This document shows positions 34,550 to 42,065 of a stretch of 64,000 nt of DNA, piece by piece. The position numbers and the translations under genes were made by a program. The DNA is from Sutcliffiella sp. FSL R7-0096 (GTDB lineage: Bacteria > Bacillota > Bacilli > Bacillales > Bacillaceae_I). Below the pieces are notes generated by a model that had not been told where the DNA came from, ran no database searches, and saw only the letters and a list, made by a program, of their open reading frames with translations. The stretch spans positions 1,902,001-1,966,000 of the forward strand of contig NZ_CP152003.1 of assembly GCF_038595065.1 (NCBI RefSeq). The letters run 5' to 3'. Each line of letters starts with the position of its first letter. Position 1 is the first letter of the stretch.

Positions 34550-34580
34550 AAATGAGAATTATTGATTAATATTCTCATTT
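34550..34580 (+). promoter_or_regulatory. Palindrome in the ykuU leader
   Basis: Perfect 10-bp arms AAATGAGAAT and ATTCTCATTT with an 11-base A/T-rich centre, starting about 17 bases after the predicted transcription start. It could be a dyad operator of the Fur/PerR type (A/T-rich, TGAGAAT half-sites) or an mRNA hairpin before the Shine-Dalgarno GGAGGG. Not decided. Confidence 0.55.
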
Positions 34581-34607
34581 GAAATTACAACTTGGAGGGA
34601 TTTACAA

Positions 34608-35150
34608 ATGGCAGAACGCATGGTAGGTAAACAAGCTCCACGTTTTGAAATGGACGCTGTATTACCAAACAAAGAATTTGGAAAAGTAAGCTTAGAAGAA
34701 AACATGAAAAACGATAAGTGGACAGTACTTTTCTTCTACCCAATGGATTTCACGTTCGTTTGCCCGACTGAAATCACTGCAATGTCTGATCGCTACGAAG
34801 AGTTCGAAGACTTAGATGCAGAAATCATTGGAGTATCTACTGATACTATCCACACGCACTTAGCTTGGATCAATACAGATCGCAAAGACAACGGTCTTGG
34901 CGAATTAAGATATCCATTAGCTGCTGACACTAATCACGTTGTATCTCGCGACTACGGAGTTCTTATTGAAGATGAAGGTATCGCGCTTCGTGGATTATAC
35001 ATCATCAGCCCAGAAGGCGAATTACAATACCAAACAGTATTCCACAACAACATCGGCCGTGATGTAGAAGAAACACTACGTGTACTTCAAGCATTGCAAA
35101 CTGGTGGACTTTGCCCAGCGAACTGGAAGCCTGGACAAGCTACATTATAA
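34608..35150 (+). CDS. ykuU: 2-Cys peroxiredoxin (YkuU)
   Basis: 180 aa, typical 2-Cys peroxiredoxin. The peroxidatic Cys52 is in FTFVCPTE and the resolving Cys about 169 in GGLCPANW; GLYIISPEG and RDYGVLIEDEG are also conserved. Reduces H2O2 and organic peroxides. RBS GGAGGG before ATG 34608. Followed by a terminator, then ykuV, which has its own RBS and encodes a thioredoxin-fold protein likely to recycle or cooperate with it. Confidence 0.92.
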   Translation: MAERMVGKQAPRFEMDAVLPNKEFGKVSLEENMKNDKWTVLFFYPMDFTFVCPTEITAMSDRYEEFEDLDAEIIGVSTDTIHTHLAWINTDRKDNGLGELRYPLAADTNHVVSRDYGVLIEDEGIALRGLYIISPEGELQYQTVFHNNIGRDVEETLRVLQALQTGGLCPANWKPGQATL

Positions 35151-35168
35151 TTTGATGCAACCAAGAAT

Positions 35169-35198
35169 AAGGTCTAACGTTTTTCGTTAGGCCTTTTC
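35169..35198 (+). terminator. Terminator between ykuU and ykuV
   Basis: AAGGTCTAACG/CGTTAGGCCTT, five-base loop, then TTCTTT; interrupted T-run suggests partial read-through. Confidence 0.75.
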
Positions 35199-35234
35199 TT
35201 TGCACTACATAGATATAATAGGAGGTTTTAAAGA

Positions 35235-35684
35235 ATGAAATTACGCTCCCCGATGCCTGAATTGACTGGCGCGACAGAATGGTTGAACGGACAGGTAACC
35301 AAAGTGGACCTGATTGGCGAGAAGCCGACACTTATTCATTTCTGGTCCGTAAGCTGCCATCTATGTAAAGAAGCGATGCCACAAGTAAATGAGTTTCGAG
35401 ATAACTACAAGGACAAGTTAAACGTGATTGCAGTTCACATGCCACGCTCTGAGGACGACTTGAATCTCGATTCCATCAAGAAGACTGCAAGTGAGCATGA
35501 TATCACTCAGCCGATCTTCGTTGACAGTGAACATAAATTAACAGATGCATTTGAAAATCAATATGTACCTGCTTATTATGTATTTGATGCTGAAGGTAAT
35601 CTCCGCCACTTCCAGGCTGGCGGAAGTGGGATGAAAATGCTTGAAAAACGTGTAAATCGTGTATTGGGTGAAATGGAGAAATAA
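35235..35684 (+). CDS. ykuV: Thiol-disulfide oxidoreductase (YkuV)
   Basis: 149 aa, cytoplasmic thioredoxin-fold protein with the TlpA-like insert. Active-site CHLC (Cys41, Cys44) in FWSVSCHLCKE; cis-proline in YVPAYYVF. No signal peptide or anchor. In B. subtilis it is a thioredoxin-like reductant adjacent to the peroxiredoxin YkuU, as here. RBS AGGAGG before ATG 35235. Confidence 0.9.
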   Translation: MKLRSPMPELTGATEWLNGQVTKVDLIGEKPTLIHFWSVSCHLCKEAMPQVNEFRDNYKDKLNVIAVHMPRSEDDLNLDSIKKTASEHDITQPIFVDSEHKLTDAFENQYVPAYYVFDAEGNLRHFQAGGSGMKMLEKRVNRVLGEMEK

Positions 35685-35699
35685 GCTTTTATGAATGAA

Positions 35700-35733
35700 A
35701 AAAGGATTGCCTTAAAAAAGGTGATCCTTTTTT
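35700..35733 (+). terminator. Terminator of ykuV
   Basis: AAAAGGATTGCC/GGTGATCCTTTT followed by T. Confidence 0.82.
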
Positions 35734-35988
35734 CTATTCAGCGCAACCAACAACTGATTCTATTTAACAGACCAATTCTCATATACTCTAAAGTTGTTCT
35801 TTTCTCCGTCTAAAGATGTAGGGTAATTCCGTCTTTGTGTCACTTACAATGTCCCATGCAAAGAAATAAAATAATAGTATAAATAATTTAAATTTTTCAA
35901 AAAAAGACTGGATAAATATTTCGAAACTCGATATATTAGATACTATCTTATATTTTCCAGCATGAGTTAACAAAGGGAGGGAATACAT

Positions 35989-37743
35989 GTGGAGACTTTT
36001 AAGAAACTTAAAGAGTTTTATTGGCCTTATCGCAAAAATTTCTATATTTCCTTGATATTTTTGCTTTTAGTAACGGTCATCACCGTCATTTATCCTGTTA
36101 TTTTACAGGTGACGATTGATGAAATTATTGAAAAACAACAATTCCAATACGTACCATATATTGCAATTGGATTCATTGGAATCATGGCATTAAAGGGATT
36201 ATTTACCTATTACAATCAATTCTTAGGTGACCTTTTCGGGATCCGTTCGGTGTATCGCTTACGAAACGAATTGTATGAAAAGCTGCAATTCCTACCGTTT
36301 CGTTATTATGACAATGCGAAGACAGGGGATTTGATGTCAAGACTGACAGCAGATGTAGAAGGTTTCAGGTTTTTCCTATCATTTGGATTTGCCGAACTGA
36401 TACGGTTTGTCTTGTTAGTAACCATTAGTTTAAGTTTAATGTTCTATTATTCAGTGGCTTTAACCTTTGTCACATTGTTGGCTATGCCTTTTCTAGCCTT
36501 TGTCACCTATCGTTTTGATAAAAGGGTTCACCCTGCATTCCGTGGTATACGTAAATCATTCGGGAAATTGAATACGAATGTACAGGAGAATATTAGTGGC
36601 ATTAACACGGTTAAATCTTTATCTCGTGAAGATTATCAAATTAACAAATTCAATAATTCCAATGTAGATTACAAGGAAAAATATATTACTACATCTAATG
36701 TCTGGGCAAAATTCTTCCCGCTAATGGAATTCATCGGTAATGCATGTGTGGTGGGTTTGCTTGCATTTGGAGGTTATTTGGTAATCAATGGCCAATTGTC
36801 TGAAGGGGCACTAGTAGCATTCTTCAGTTTAGTCTGGTATATTGTTTGGCCGATTGCGAACTTAGGATTTGTCATCAATCAGTTCTCCCAAGCAAAAGCA
36901 TCCGGGGAACGATTACTGGAGATATTAGAGGCAGAAGAGGATATTCAAGACACACCAGATGCGAAGGATGTCCCAAATTTAAAAGGGCATGTAACGTTTG
37001 AGGATGTTACATTCCGTTATCCAAATGAGGATAAAACGGCCCTTGAAAATGTATCTTTTGAGGCACCTCCTGGAAAGCAGATTGGATTGATAGGTGCGAC
37101 AGGTTCTGGTAAAACAAGTATCACCCAACTTATTACAAGATTTTATGAGCCACAGTCCGGCCGTATTTTAATTGATGGGGAAGAAGTCAATAAATACTCG
37201 CTGTATTCCCTCCGAAACCAAATCGGTTTTGTACTACAGGAATCTTTCTTATTTTCTTCCACTATTAAATCAAACATTGCATATGGGCGACCAAATGCTT
37301 CAATGGAAGAAATTGTTCGTGCTGCGAAAATGGCACAGGCGCATGAATTTATAATGGAACTTCCTGACGGCTACGATACGATGCTTGGTGAACGCGGAAT
37401 GGGCCTTTCCGGAGGTCAGAAACAACGTATCGCCATCGCTCGTGCGTTAATCCTTGATCCAAGTATCTTAGTTTTGGATGATGCAACAAGTGCAGTAGAT
37501 ATGCAGACGGAGTTTAATATACAAAGAGAATTAAAGGCTGCATTGGCTGGAAGAACAACCTTTATCATCGCTCACCGTATTTCCTCTCTTAAACATGCGG
37601 ATGAAATCCTCGTATTAGAAGAAGGAAAAGTCGTAGAGCGCGGAACACATGACGAGCTTGTCCAAAAGAATGGGGCATATCGTAGAATCTATGATATCCA
37701 GTACAAGGACCAAAAAACGGTTTTGGAAGCTCAGACTAACTAA
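35989..37743 (+). CDS. yknU: ABC exporter half, degenerate-site subunit (YknU-like)
   Basis: 584 aa. N-terminal membrane domain (six spans, residues about 15-320) and C-terminal nucleotide-binding domain. Walker A GATGSGKTS (about 368), signature LSGGQ (about 473) and Walker B LVLDDATS, where the catalytic Glu is replaced by Asp (about 497). With yknV it should form a heterodimeric multidrug/lipid-type exporter; this subunit contributes the Asp of the non-hydrolysing site. Start GTG 35989 with GGGAGGG upstream. 17 bp before yknV. Confidence 0.88.
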   Translation: METFKKLKEFYWPYRKNFYISLIFLLLVTVITVIYPVILQVTIDEIIEKQQFQYVPYIAIGFIGIMALKGLFTYYNQFLGDLFGIRSVYRLRNELYEKLQFLPFRYYDNAKTGDLMSRLTADVEGFRFFLSFGFAELIRFVLLVTISLSLMFYYSVALTFVTLLAMPFLAFVTYRFDKRVHPAFRGIRKSFGKLNTNVQENISGINTVKSLSREDYQINKFNNSNVDYKEKYITTSNVWAKFFPLMEFIGNACVVGLLAFGGYLVINGQLSEGALVAFFSLVWYIVWPIANLGFVINQFSQAKASGERLLEILEAEEDIQDTPDAKDVPNLKGHVTFEDVTFRYPNEDKTALENVSFEAPPGKQIGLIGATGSGKTSITQLITRFYEPQSGRILIDGEEVNKYSLYSLRNQIGFVLQESFLFSSTIKSNIAYGRPNASMEEIVRAAKMAQAHEFIMELPDGYDTMLGERGMGLSGGQKQRIAIARALILDPSILVLDDATSAVDMQTEFNIQRELKAALAGRTTFIIAHRISSLKHADEILVLEEGKVVERGTHDELVQKNGAYRRIYDIQYKDQKTVLEAQTN

Positions 37744-37760
37744 AAGGCAGGTGAAACAAA

Positions 37761-39608
37761 GTGCGCAAAAAACAGAAAATTGAATTGAATGACAATGTAA
37801 AAAAGAGATTCTACTATTCTACTGACCAGGCGATCGAAAAACCGTTCAACTGGCAACAGATGTGGAGACTGTTCTCTTATATGAAACCATACTCCAAGAC
37901 CTTGCTGCCGCTAGCAATCATAACGATGCTAATTGCAACTGCTGTAAGGTTGGCAATACCAATCATAATCGGTAAATACCTATACGATGTTGCTATAAAA
38001 CAAAAAGATATGGATATGCTTGTACAACTGGCGGTGATTGTTTCCGTTTTATATGTCATATCTTATGTGGCGAATGCATTGAGGATCCGATGGATGAACA
38101 TGCTTGGACAAAATGTCATCTATGATTTAAGGAAGCACCTTTTCACACATGTACAAGGTCTGTCCCACCGCTTTTTCGATCAACGTTCGGCTGGTTCTAT
38201 CCTTGTTCGTATCATGAATGATATCAACTCTTTGCAGGAATTGTTTACAAACGGTGTTATCAATCTGCTTATGGATTTTATTTTATTGATTGGTATCGTG
38301 GTCATTCTATTTACTTTAAGTCCGGAATTGGCAACAGCCATCTTGGTTATCCTTCCGATCATGTTTTTCATTTCTACAAGCTTGCGTAGAAAGATCAGAA
38401 GAGCATGGCAGGATGTTCGTATTAAGCAATCGATGCTGAACTCCCATTTAAATGAAAGTATCCAAGGTGTCCGGGTTACACAATCCTTTACGCAAGAAAG
38501 AGAGAACATGGGATTCTTTGACCGCATCAATACGGAAAACTTTGAATCCTGGAAAAATGCGACTAGACAGAATGCCATTTTCCGTCCATTTGTTGAAATG
38601 ACCAATGCGGTTGGAACAGCCATTCTTATCTGGTTTGGAGCCTACCTTATCCAACTAAGTATGACGGGTGGTTCCAGTACTCTAACGGTCGGGATCTTCA
38701 TTTCCTTTGCATTCTATTTAGGAATGTTCTGGGAGCCGATTTCACGATTGGGTCAACTTTACAATATGCTTCTTGTCGGGATGGCTTCTTCCGAACGTAT
38801 TTTTGAATTTTTGGATGAAAAACCGATAGTTGATGAGAAGGATAATGCAGTCAATCTGGAAACAATCCGCGGAGAGATTGAATTTAAAAATGTGGAGTTT
38901 TCTTATGACAGTAAGCGCACGGCGTTGAACCAGATTTCATTGAAAATGGAAGCAGGGCAAACTGTCGCATTGGTGGGGCATACGGGTTCTGGTAAAACTA
39001 CCATCGCTAACTTGATTTCACGATTCTATGATGCAACAGGCGGAGAAGTGAAAATTGATGGTTACAATATTCGCGACATTTCCCTTCAAAGCTTACGTTC
39101 ACAAATCAGTGTGGTCTTACAGGATACCTTTATTTTCTCAGGGACTATCAATGATAATATCCGCTTCGGTCGCCCTACTGCCACCGACGAAGAGGTAAGG
39201 GCTGCTGCTGAAGCGGTCGGCGCAAACGAGTTTATCGAGCGCTTGAAAAATGGGTATGATACAGAAGTTGAGGAAAGGGGAAATGTCCTTTCTGTCGGAG
39301 AAAGACAATTGATTTCCTTTGCACGTGCGTTACTAGCCGATCCTAGCATCATTATTTTAGATGAAGCAACAGCTAGTATTGATACGGAAACGGAAGTGAA
39401 GATACAGACTGCACTTAAACAGCTTTTGAAAGGTCGGACGGCTATCATTATCGCTCACCGTCTATCTACTATTCGCGAGGCAGATAACATCATTGTCCTT
39501 GATCATGGGAATATCATGGAGCAGGGCAATCATGGTGAGTTGATGGAGCATGGCGGTATCTATTATCACTTAGTAAAAGCACAATTTACGATGCAGGATG
39601 TAAGCTGA
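37761..39608 (+). CDS. yknV: ABC exporter half, catalytic subunit (YknV-like)
   Basis: 615 aa, same architecture as its partner with a longer N-terminus. Walker A GHTGSGKTT (about 404), Walker B ILDEATAS with the catalytic Glu (about 534), and a non-canonical signature LSVGE (about 510) instead of LSGGQ. The complementary defects of the two subunits make one consensus and one degenerate ATP site. Start GTG 37761, RBS AGGTGA. Substrate unknown. The terminator after it is duplicated by element copy D. Confidence 0.88.
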   Translation: MRKKQKIELNDNVKKRFYYSTDQAIEKPFNWQQMWRLFSYMKPYSKTLLPLAIITMLIATAVRLAIPIIIGKYLYDVAIKQKDMDMLVQLAVIVSVLYVISYVANALRIRWMNMLGQNVIYDLRKHLFTHVQGLSHRFFDQRSAGSILVRIMNDINSLQELFTNGVINLLMDFILLIGIVVILFTLSPELATAILVILPIMFFISTSLRRKIRRAWQDVRIKQSMLNSHLNESIQGVRVTQSFTQERENMGFFDRINTENFESWKNATRQNAIFRPFVEMTNAVGTAILIWFGAYLIQLSMTGGSSTLTVGIFISFAFYLGMFWEPISRLGQLYNMLLVGMASSERIFEFLDEKPIVDEKDNAVNLETIRGEIEFKNVEFSYDSKRTALNQISLKMEAGQTVALVGHTGSGKTTIANLISRFYDATGGEVKIDGYNIRDISLQSLRSQISVVLQDTFIFSGTINDNIRFGRPTATDEEVRAAAEAVGANEFIERLKNGYDTEVEERGNVLSVGERQLISFARALLADPSIIILDEATASIDTETEVKIQTALKQLLKGRTAIIIAHRLSTIREADNIIVLDHGNIMEQGNHGELMEHGGIYYHLVKAQFTMQDVS

Positions 39609-39644
39609 GAATAAAAGGAGACATCGGTTTTTGGGCCGATGTCT

Positions 39645-39852
39645 CAGTGTTTAAACAAAGTAAATTTCATAAAGTTTTCAAGTTGATTGTAGTGGAATGC
39701 GCGCAGACTCCTGAGGGAGGAAGGGACAAGGGAGACCCCGCAGGGCGCAGCCTGAGGAGGCTCCCGGACCGCCCGCGGAAAGCGAAGCGGCTGTAACGGA
39801 GATCAACGAGTAAATGAAAATCTAAAGATTATTAGGGTTTGTCAACAGTCTG
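39645..39852 (+). mobile_element. Terminator-inserted repeat element (family 1), copy D
   Basis: 208 bp from CAGTGTTTAAACAAAG to GTTTGTCAACAGTCTG. Flanked by a 26-bp direct repeat with two differences, 39619-39644 and 39853-39878, again a full terminator hairpin (arms AGACATCG/CGATGTCT). Only the right copy carries the T-run. Confidence 0.9.
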
Positions 39853-39884
39853 AGACATCGTTTTTTTGGCCGATGTCTTTTTTG
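39853..39884 (+). terminator. Rho-independent terminator, right-hand copy at element D
   Basis: AGACATCG... CGATGTCT, 10-nt loop, six T. Ends the yknUV transcript. Confidence 0.85.
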
Positions 39885-39903
39885 TATGTAATAAAAGGCA
39901 ATA

Positions 39904-40269
39904 TCATCTTTTCTTGATATCCGGAGGAGCATCTTCAAGGTGATGGTACAATTCATCAGGAGTGCTTCCAGAAAGACCTTCTTGAGTAACTTCACCATTA
40001 GAATAACGATAATAATAAATTGCCTCAGGTTCATCTTCATAGATAACAGAAATAACCCATGGCTCATAGGAAAGAACCAAACATGAAAAGCAATAATTCA
40101 CATCTATGTTTATGGTGTCATTTTGGTGATATCCCTGCTCTAACATCAAATGCTCCGATATTGCCGTATATCTTGTTTGTTCCCCAGCTATCACATATGC
40201 CTTAAAACTTCCAATAGACAGCAGAAAAATCAAAAGAAGGATTAGAAAGATTAGGATTTTTTTACTCAC
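39904..40269 (-). CDS. Small membrane-anchored protein, DUF3139-like
   Basis: 121 aa from GTG 40269 (GGGAGG upstream). One N-terminal span (residues 4-22) and an extracytoplasmic domain with EQGYHQNDTINIDVNY and PEAIYYYRYSNGEVTQEG, reminiscent of DUF3139 proteins of Firmicutes; assignment from memory. Function unknown. Probably the last gene of a three-gene unit with the XRE regulator and the 29-aa ORF. Confidence 0.5.
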   Translation of the reverse strand: MSKKILIFLILLLIFLLSIGSFKAYVIAGEQTRYTAISEHLMLEQGYHQNDTINIDVNYCFSCLVLSYEPWVISVIYEDEPEAIYYYRYSNGEVTQEGLSGSTPDELYHHLEDAPPDIKKR

Positions 40270-40293
40270 CGCTTTAACCTCCCACCTTTTGAA

Positions 40294-40383
40294 TTAGTAA
40301 TAATCAAGCTTTTCCGTTATATAGCAGGCAACCAGAAAAATGGGACATAGTATAGTGATCAGAAAGACAATATTGACATCCAT
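40294..40383 (-). CDS. Possible 29-aa single-span membrane protein
   Basis: Too short for ORF calling. ATG 40383 is placed 4 bases after the TGA of the XRE regulator and is preceded by GGGGAG (40391-40396). The product begins MDVNIVFLITILCPIFLVAC and is one hydrophobic helix with a short charged tail. The next gene's Shine-Dalgarno follows the stop. Coupling suggests translation; existence needs proof. Confidence 0.45.
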   Translation of the reverse strand: MDVNIVFLITILCPIFLVACYITEKLDYY

Positions 40384-40387
40384 TTAC

Positions 40388-40855
40388 TCATTCTCCCCTC
40401 TTTTGTCTTGATAGCTCTTCCAACTTTTGTAACGCATCCGCTTTTTCAAAAGAGCTGTACCACCGGAAATCCATTTCATCCAAAATTCGATAGTGCTGAC
40501 TGATGACATTTTGCTGAAGACGGAAAGAGCCCAGCATTTTTATCTCTTTCCACCAGACTTTTCCGCCCAATGTCTTATCCTTAGGTGCATCAATTTTCTC
40601 GTGCGCGATTGTTTCTATGACTTCTAATGGGTCAGCACCGAGTACAGAGGCTAGTACTTGACTCTCCCTAAACAGGGCACAGGTGGCTGCACAAACGGTC
40701 CAGCCGGCTTGGTTCCTTCCTTTTTCGATCTGTACCAATGTTTTCTTGGAAATCCCCAAGATTTCCGCCATTTTATCTTGAGTGTAATCAAATTCCGTAC
40801 GAATGAGCTTAATTTTACTTGATATCAAGGAAATAGCTTCTGATTGATTCATCAT
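40388..40855 (-). CDS. XRE family transcriptional regulator
   Basis: 155 aa from ATG 40855 (AAAAGGAG upstream). Residues about 10-70 are a Cro/CI-type helix-turn-helix (LIRTEFDYTQDKMAEILGI, SKKTLVQIEKGRN); the C-terminal 90 residues have no recognised domain. It is divergent from ktrC with 170 bp between. A symmetric site over its own promoter suggests autoregulation. It probably controls the small membrane genes that follow it. Confidence 0.8.
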   Translation of the reverse strand: MMNQSEAISLISSKIKLIRTEFDYTQDKMAEILGISKKTLVQIEKGRNQAGWTVCAATCALFRESQVLASVLGADPLEVIETIAHEKIDAPKDKTLGGKVWWKEIKMLGSFRLQQNVISQHYRILDEMDFRWYSSFEKADALQKLEELSRQKRGE

Positions 40856-40885
40856 ATAGTTAAAGTGCTCCTTTTTATAATATAT

Positions 40886-40919
40886 GTGTAATTTTACACT
40901 TTTAATTACAGTTGTACAA
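40886..40919 (-). promoter_or_regulatory. Promoter and dyad operator of the XRE gene
   Basis: Minus strand: TTGTAC (40914-40919), 17-bp spacer, TAAAAT (40891-40896). The dyad GTGTAA-TT-TTACAC (40886-40899) contains the whole -10, a natural place for autorepression. Confidence 0.7.
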
Positions 40920-41025
40920 TGGTTTTCATAAAATATGATTAGAAGAATAAATTTTCGATATAGGGAAAATAGGTTTATGATACAATAGTATTTATACATA
41001 ACCTTGATAAATGGGGGAAGAATCG

Positions 41026-41691
41026 TTGAAGAAAAAAGAATTTGCCGTAATAGGCCTAGGGCGTTTTGGGGGAAGTATGGTAAAGGCATTAAGTGACGAG
41101 GGAGTAGAAGTCCTCGCGATTGATAATGATGAAGAAAAAGTGAACCAGTTCGCTAATATAGCCTCACATGCGGTGGTTGGCGATACTACGGATGAGGCTG
41201 TGCTCAAAAGTATCGGTATCCGTAATTTTGATCATGTAATCGTTGCCATTGGAGACAACATCCAAGCGAGTATTTTGACGACCCTGATTTTGAAGGAACT
41301 TGGCGTTAAACATATAACGGTCAAGGCGACCAATGACTATCATGAAAAAGTATTGAGTCGTATTGGCGCCGACCAAGTTGTCCATCCTGAAAGGGATATG
41401 GGAAGGCGTATAGCCCATAATATAGTGTCCAATAACGTTCTAGATTATCTGGAGCTATCTGATGAGCATAGTATTGTGGAGATTGTCGCTAGTCGACGTC
41501 TGGATGGTAATACGTTAATTGATCTAGACATACGCGCTAAATATGGAATCAACATTGTTGCCATTAAACGAGGGAAGGATATCATCGTTTCTCCTCAGGC
41601 GACAGATGCGATCAGGCAAGGGGATATCTTGATTGTCATCGGGGCAGATACGGATATTACCCGATTTGAGAAGAATGTTGTGGAAGAATGA
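41026..41691 (+). CDS. ktrC: Potassium uptake regulatory subunit KtrC
   Basis: 221 aa from TTG 41026, which has GGGGGAAGA upstream; ATG 41011 has no RBS. RCK domain with the nucleotide loop VIGLGRFGG, then a C-terminal RCK_C domain (about 140-221) that in B. subtilis KtrC binds c-di-AMP and closes the channel. Highly similar to B. subtilis KtrC (DHVIVAIG, ASILTTLILKELG, HPERDMGRRIAHN). It gates a KtrB/KtrD-type membrane subunit not present here. Confidence 0.9.
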   Translation: MKKKEFAVIGLGRFGGSMVKALSDEGVEVLAIDNDEEKVNQFANIASHAVVGDTTDEAVLKSIGIRNFDHVIVAIGDNIQASILTTLILKELGVKHITVKATNDYHEKVLSRIGADQVVHPERDMGRRIAHNIVSNNVLDYLELSDEHSIVEIVASRRLDGNTLIDLDIRAKYGINIVAIKRGKDIIVSPQATDAIRQGDILIVIGADTDITRFEKNVVEE

Positions 41692-41716
41692 TGAGTGATT
41701 TTTAATTTTTTGTATG

Positions 41717-41748
41717 GACCAGCAAGGTGAGGCCTTTGCTGGTTTTTT
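41717..41748 (+). terminator. Terminator of ktrC
   Basis: ACCAGCAAGG paired with CCTTTGCTGGT (one bulge), six T. Confidence 0.8.
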
Positions 41749-41823
41749 CGTCTGTTTGTGAAATGGAATGAAGGTGCATGTTGATGGCGGTCTGGTGTAC
41801 GCTAATCTAGCGGAATCCGAAAT

Positions 41824-41928
41824 ATCACAATAATGAGTGAAAAAGTCACAATAACTTTAAAAATAGTCACAATCAAGCTGGAAAAAGTCACAATAATCCT
41901 GCTGAATGTCACAATCAAAGTATATACA
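41824..41928. repeat. Tandem array, five units of 21 bp
   Basis: Five successive 21-bp units each start (G)TCACAAT: 41824, 41845, 41866, 41887 and 41908. The GTCACAATMA box is constant, the remaining 11 bases vary. Period of two helical turns. It lies between ktrC and the rnjA terminator; translation in one frame gives a VTI every seven residues but that ORF is not a gene. Confidence 0.88.
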
Positions 41929-42017
41929 GTGATAAAGAATCCTTTAGAGTCCAACATATTCTACTTTTTGGGTACTGTTACCACCAGATTCACCGATAGA
42001 TCATTCAATATCCACCG

Positions 42018-42052
42018 AAAAAACGCCCCCGACCAAAAAGTCGGGGGCGTTT
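42018..42052 (-). terminator. Terminator of rnjA
   Basis: Very stable AAACGCCCCCGAC/GTCGGGGGCGTTT stem with a six-base loop and a T-run on the minus strand. Confidence 0.92.
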
Positions 42053-42065
42053 CAGTTTGTCACCA

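Noticed and set aside
40920-41025. ydaO-type c-di-AMP riboswitch upstream of ktrC
   Set aside because: Only about 100 bp available and no conserved aptamer core seen.
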